64,000 nt of DNA from positions 39,457 to 103,456 of the forward strand of contig CAMJXD010000006.1 in assembly GCA_946409635.1 (NCBI GenBank), given 5' to 3'. The notes under the pieces were generated by a model, which ran no database searches, was not told the DNA's origin, and saw only the letters and a program-made list of their open reading frames with translations. Shown here piece by piece: positions 61,460 to 64,000 of the stretch. The DNA is from an uncultured Prevotellaceae bacterium (GTDB lineage: Bacteria > Bacteroidota > Bacteroidia > Bacteroidales > Muribaculaceae). The position numbers and the translations under genes are program-made. The stretch's first letter is position 1. Each line of letters begins with the position of its first letter.

Positions 61460-63514
61460 CTACTTGAGCAGGCCAACTGAGCGCTTGAGGAATCGCTCCA
61501 GGCCCTCACCCTTGAGCATACCGTTGCTCAGCAGGGCAATATCGATGAGCTGATGGACACGGCTCTCGCCGGCGGCATAGGCCGTGATGAGGTTCTCCTT
61601 CTTCTTGCGCAGGTCTTCAAGGGCCTTCTCGTTGTCATCGAGATCTTTCTTCTTGTCGTCGGGCAGAGGCTTGTCGTCCTTCTTGAGGTCACGCAGGGCG
61701 TTGATGACGTTCTGGGTGGCATTGATATCCTCGTTGACGGGCTTGAGTTCGGCGTCAAGTGCTTTCTCGGCCTCGTCAACGACCTTTTGGATCAAGGGAT
61801 GCTTGGTGTTGAGCACCATGCCATACATGTCAGGCATCTCGCCATAGAAGCTCATGCCAGGCTGGAAGCGGGCCATGTCCTTCATGCGGCGCATGTACTC
61901 GGCTTGGGTGATGACCACGGGCTTGTCGTCGGGCGACATGGCGGCAAAGCTGACCATGAACTCGGCCTTCTCGACATGCGGAATCTGGGAGCGGAACAGC
62001 GTCTGCGCTATCTCTTGTTGCTCGAGAGTAAATTGGGGCTTGTCTTCGTCCTGCTTGCGGATGAGGTTATCAAGCACGTCGCTGTCGACACGCACAAAGC
62101 GCATCTTGTCCTTGTCGAGCTTCTGTTCGAGCATGCCCACAAAGGGGACATCCAGCTCGCCGTTCATCACGAGCACGTCATAGCCCCTGTCGGTGGCCGT
62201 CTTGATGTAGGAATACTGGGCCTCCTTGTCGGTGGCATACAGGCAGATGAGGTTGCCGTCCTTGTCCTTCTGCTCGCCCTCGATGAGCTTGCTGTAGTCT
62301 TCGATCTTGAAGTACTTGCCGTCGGTGTTCTCGAGCAGGGCAAACTTGAGGCCCGACTCACAGAACTTCTCGTCGCTCAACATGCCATACTCGATAAAGA
62401 TCTTGATGTCGTTCCACTTTTGCTCAAACTCCTGAGGCTGGTTCTTGGCGATTTCCTCGAGGCGGGCAGCGACCTTCTTGGTGATATAGGTCGAGATCTT
62501 CTTGACGGCACGGTCGCTCTGCAGGTAGCTGCGCGACACGTTCAGCGGGATGTCGGGGCTGTCGATGACGCCCTGCAGCAGCATCAGCCAGTCGGGCACG
62601 ACGCCCTCGACGCTGTCGGTCACATAGACCTGGTTGCAGTAGAGCTGGATGCGGTCCTTGCGGATGTCCAGGTTGTTCTTGATCTTGGGGAAGTAGAGGA
62701 TACCCGTCAGCGTGAAGGGGTAGTCCACGTTGAGGTGGATCCAGAACAGGGGATCGTCCTGGCCGGGCTCAATGGCATGATAGAACTTGAGATAGTCCTC
62801 GTCCTTGAGGTCGGCAGGCATGCGCGACCACAGGGGCTCCACATTGTTGATGACCTTGTCCTTGTCGGTATCCTGATACTTGCCGTCTTTCCACTCCTGC
62901 TCCTTGCCGCAGATGATGGGAACGGGCAGGAAGCGGCAATACTTGCGCAACAGGCCCTCGATGCGTGCCTGCTCCAGGAACTCCTTCTCGTCGTCGTCGA
63001 TGGTGAGGATGATGTCGGTGCCGCGCTCGGCCTTGTCACAGTCCTCCATCTCAAACTCAGGCGAGCCGTCACAGGTCCACTTCACGGCCTTGGCACCGTC
63101 CTGCCAGCTCAGGGTGCGTATCTCCACCTTCTTGGCGACCATAAAGGCCGAGTAGAAGCCCAGGCCGAAGTGGCCGATGATGGCATTGGCGCTGTCCTTG
63201 TATTTCTCGAGAAACTCCTCGGCACCCGAGAAGGCAATCTGATTGATATACTTGTCGATTTCCTCGGCGGTCATGCCGATGCCGCTGTCGCTCACGGTCA
63301 GCGTGCCGGCCTCCTTATCTACACTGACAGTCACGCGCAGTCCCTCGGTCGAGCCCTTGAACTCGCCAGCGCCCGAGAGGGTTTTGAGCTTCTGCGTGGC
63401 ATCGACGGCGTTGCTCACCAGCTCGCGCAGGAAAATCTCATGATCACTGTACAGAAATTTCTTGATGACGGGGAAGATGTTGTTAGTCGTTACCCCAATA
63501 GTTCCTTTTGGCAT
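61460..63514 (-). CDS. htpG: Chaperone HtpG (Hsp90)
   Basis: 684 residues, normal length for Bacteroidetes HtpG. N-terminal GHKL ATPase: FLRELVSNAVDATQKLK (Glu and Asn near 29-37), VSDSGIGMT near 84, IGHFGLGFYSAFMVA near 112-126. The middle and C-terminal domains are complete. It is a cytoplasmic ATP-dependent chaperone. Upstream a TGAC-N5-GTCA palindrome overlaps the TTTG of a possible promoter. Confidence 0.97.
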   Translation of the reverse strand: MPKGTIGVTTNNIFPVIKKFLYSDHEIFLRELVSNAVDATQKLKTLSGAGEFKGSTEGLRVTVSVDKEAGTLTVSDSGIGMTAEEIDKYINQIAFSGAEEFLEKYKDSANAIIGHFGLGFYSAFMVAKKVEIRTLSWQDGAKAVKWTCDGSPEFEMEDCDKAERGTDIILTIDDDEKEFLEQARIEGLLRKYCRFLPVPIICGKEQEWKDGKYQDTDKDKVINNVEPLWSRMPADLKDEDYLKFYHAIEPGQDDPLFWIHLNVDYPFTLTGILYFPKIKNNLDIRKDRIQLYCNQVYVTDSVEGVVPDWLMLLQGVIDSPDIPLNVSRSYLQSDRAVKKISTYITKKVAARLEEIAKNQPQEFEQKWNDIKIFIEYGMLSDEKFCESGLKFALLENTDGKYFKIEDYSKLIEGEQKDKDGNLICLYATDKEAQYSYIKTATDRGYDVLVMNGELDVPFVGMLEQKLDKDKMRFVRVDSDVLDNLIRKQDEDKPQFTLEQQEIAQTLFRSQIPHVEKAEFMVSFAAMSPDDKPVVITQAEYMRRMKDMARFQPGMSFYGEMPDMYGMVLNTKHPLIQKVVDEAEKALDAELKPVNEDINATQNVINALRDLKKDDKPLPDDKKKDLDDNEKALEDLRKKKENLITAYAAGESRVHQLIDIALLSNGMLKGEGLERFLKRSVGLLK

Positions 63515-63643
63515 AATATTTCGTAGTTTTTAGTTTTTAGTCCTTAGTTGTTAGTTGGCACCGGGACAACCCCTGATGCCAGATAAGGTGAAGGGAGGTC
63601 TCTGCCCCACTCCACCTCAAATAATATGCCATTCTCCATTAAA

Positions 63644-63658
63644 GTGACAAATCGTCAC
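63644..63658. promoter_or_regulatory. Palindrome upstream of htpG
   Basis: GTGAC-AAATC-GTCAC, centred 137 bases before ATG 63514. Its core TGAC-N5-GTCA is the same as in the hsp20 palindrome. On the minus strand a TTTG inside it is followed 21 bases later by TATTATTTG, a degenerate promoter. A repressor or activator site is plausible. Confidence 0.45.
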
Positions 63659-63689
63659 CCCCGACTGACAGCCAGGTCACCTCGACGAA

Positions 63690-64000
63690 TCAGTTCCCTG
63701 ACTGGAGGCCGCCCACCAGGTCGTCGTTCTCGACGGTCTTATCGGTCTGCTTGACACGGGTATTGCTGGAACCGAAGGCATAGCTCACGCTTAACTGCAC
63801 ATTGCGCTGGTTAAAGTGGCCCACGCCGTGATTCACATAGTCGCCCTGCGTGATATATTCCTTGGACACCTCGCACTTGTACAGGATGGAATTGGCAGTC
63901 AACTTCACCGTCAGGCGGTTGTCCTTGAGGAAGGAACGCGACAGACCCAGCATGATGGTCGGGTTGGGTATGGTGCTGTAGCCATACACATGACGCAGGT
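63690..64000 (-). CDS. C-terminus of an outer-membrane beta-barrel protein (partial)
   Basis: The open frame continues through the right edge; about 103 codons are visible. The sequence has alternating strand patterns (TIMLGLSRSFLKDNRLTVKL, RNVQLSVSYAFGS) of the outer membrane beta-barrel family related to TonB receptors. It ends with a short charged tail (VENDDLVGGLQSGN). The rest of the gene lies outside the window. Confidence 0.65.
   Translation of the reverse strand, partial: LRHVYGYSTIPNPTIMLGLSRSFLKDNRLTVKLTANSILYKCEVSKEYITQGDYVNHGVGHFNQRNVQLSVSYAFGSSNTRVKQTDKTVENDDLVGGLQSGN

Noticed and set aside
63617..63631. Sigma-54 promoter for htpG
   Set aside because: TGGCAT-N5-TTGA lacks the -12 GC, and the palindrome is too close for an enhancer site; a degenerate TTTG/TATTATTTG promoter is more likely.
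1..64000. tRNA or rRNA genes and intact insertion sequences
   Set aside because: I saw no rRNA, cloverleaf with CCA-type ends or transposase in the intergenic regions; a dedicated scan would be needed to be certain.

Overview
The window is chromosomal DNA from an anaerobic Bacteroidales bacterium, probably gut-associated. Three things point there. Many gene starts carry the Bacteroidetes promoter form TTG-N19/20-TAnnTTTG. The proteins include an Oar-like TonB-dependent receptor, BACON/OB-fold lipoproteins and type IX secretion (T9SS) C-terminal tails. The gene neighbourhoods are typical of this order. A family such as Muribaculaceae or a relative is my guess from gene content and the fairly high GC; I cannot prove it from this window.

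Positions 1-20300 are mostly on the minus strand and form a peptidoglycan turnover and salvage region. It holds a BadF-type sugar kinase, a large MG2/plug-like surface protein, three amidase-3 type proteins, a two-domain glycosyltransferase, a DUF4922 HIT-like protein, a SpoIID/LytB protein, an AmpG-like MFS transporter, NamZ (DUF1343) and the first codons of a DUF5009 acyltransferase. A frameshifted GxxExxY gene sits inside this run. An Hsp20 gene interrupts the region and has a clean sigma-54 type promoter plus an upstream palindrome.

Positions 20500-29050 hold the SRP RNA (ffs), a secreted ENPP-like phosphodiesterase, a TonB receptor plus OB-fold lipoprotein pair with a long 5' leader, a VanX-like D-Ala-D-Ala dipeptidase lipoprotein, a macro-like protein and a small basic protein.

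Positions 29393-37734 are the most unusual part: a compact plus-strand operon of three genes. The first is a cytoplasmic SIR2-like/TIR fusion. The second is a STAND NTPase with a coiled coil, one membrane segment and a large extracytoplasmic YD-like repeat plus PDZ region. The third is a secreted protein related to the extracytoplasmic half of the second. I read it as an NLR-like immunity or stress module whose sensor lies outside the inner membrane. This is inference.

Positions 37821-52865 are a minus-strand 15-gene lysine fermentation cluster: CoA transferase A, Kal, Kce, Kdd, KamA, KamB, KamC, KamD, KamE, CoA transferase B, crotonase, 3-hydroxybutyryl-CoA dehydrogenase, butyryl-CoA dehydrogenase, EtfB, EtfA. 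Together they turn lysine into butyrate, acetate and ammonia. Thiolase and a lysine importer are not present here. Many of the gene junctions carry short tandem or hairpin repeats.

Positions 53000-64000 carry secreted proteins with near-identical T9SS-like tails, an S9 dipeptidyl peptidase, a DUF4369 lipoprotein, an OmpA-family protein, a mosaic pair of dockerin-like proteins (one an internally deleted copy of the other), HtpG and the 3' end of an outer-membrane beta-barrel gene.
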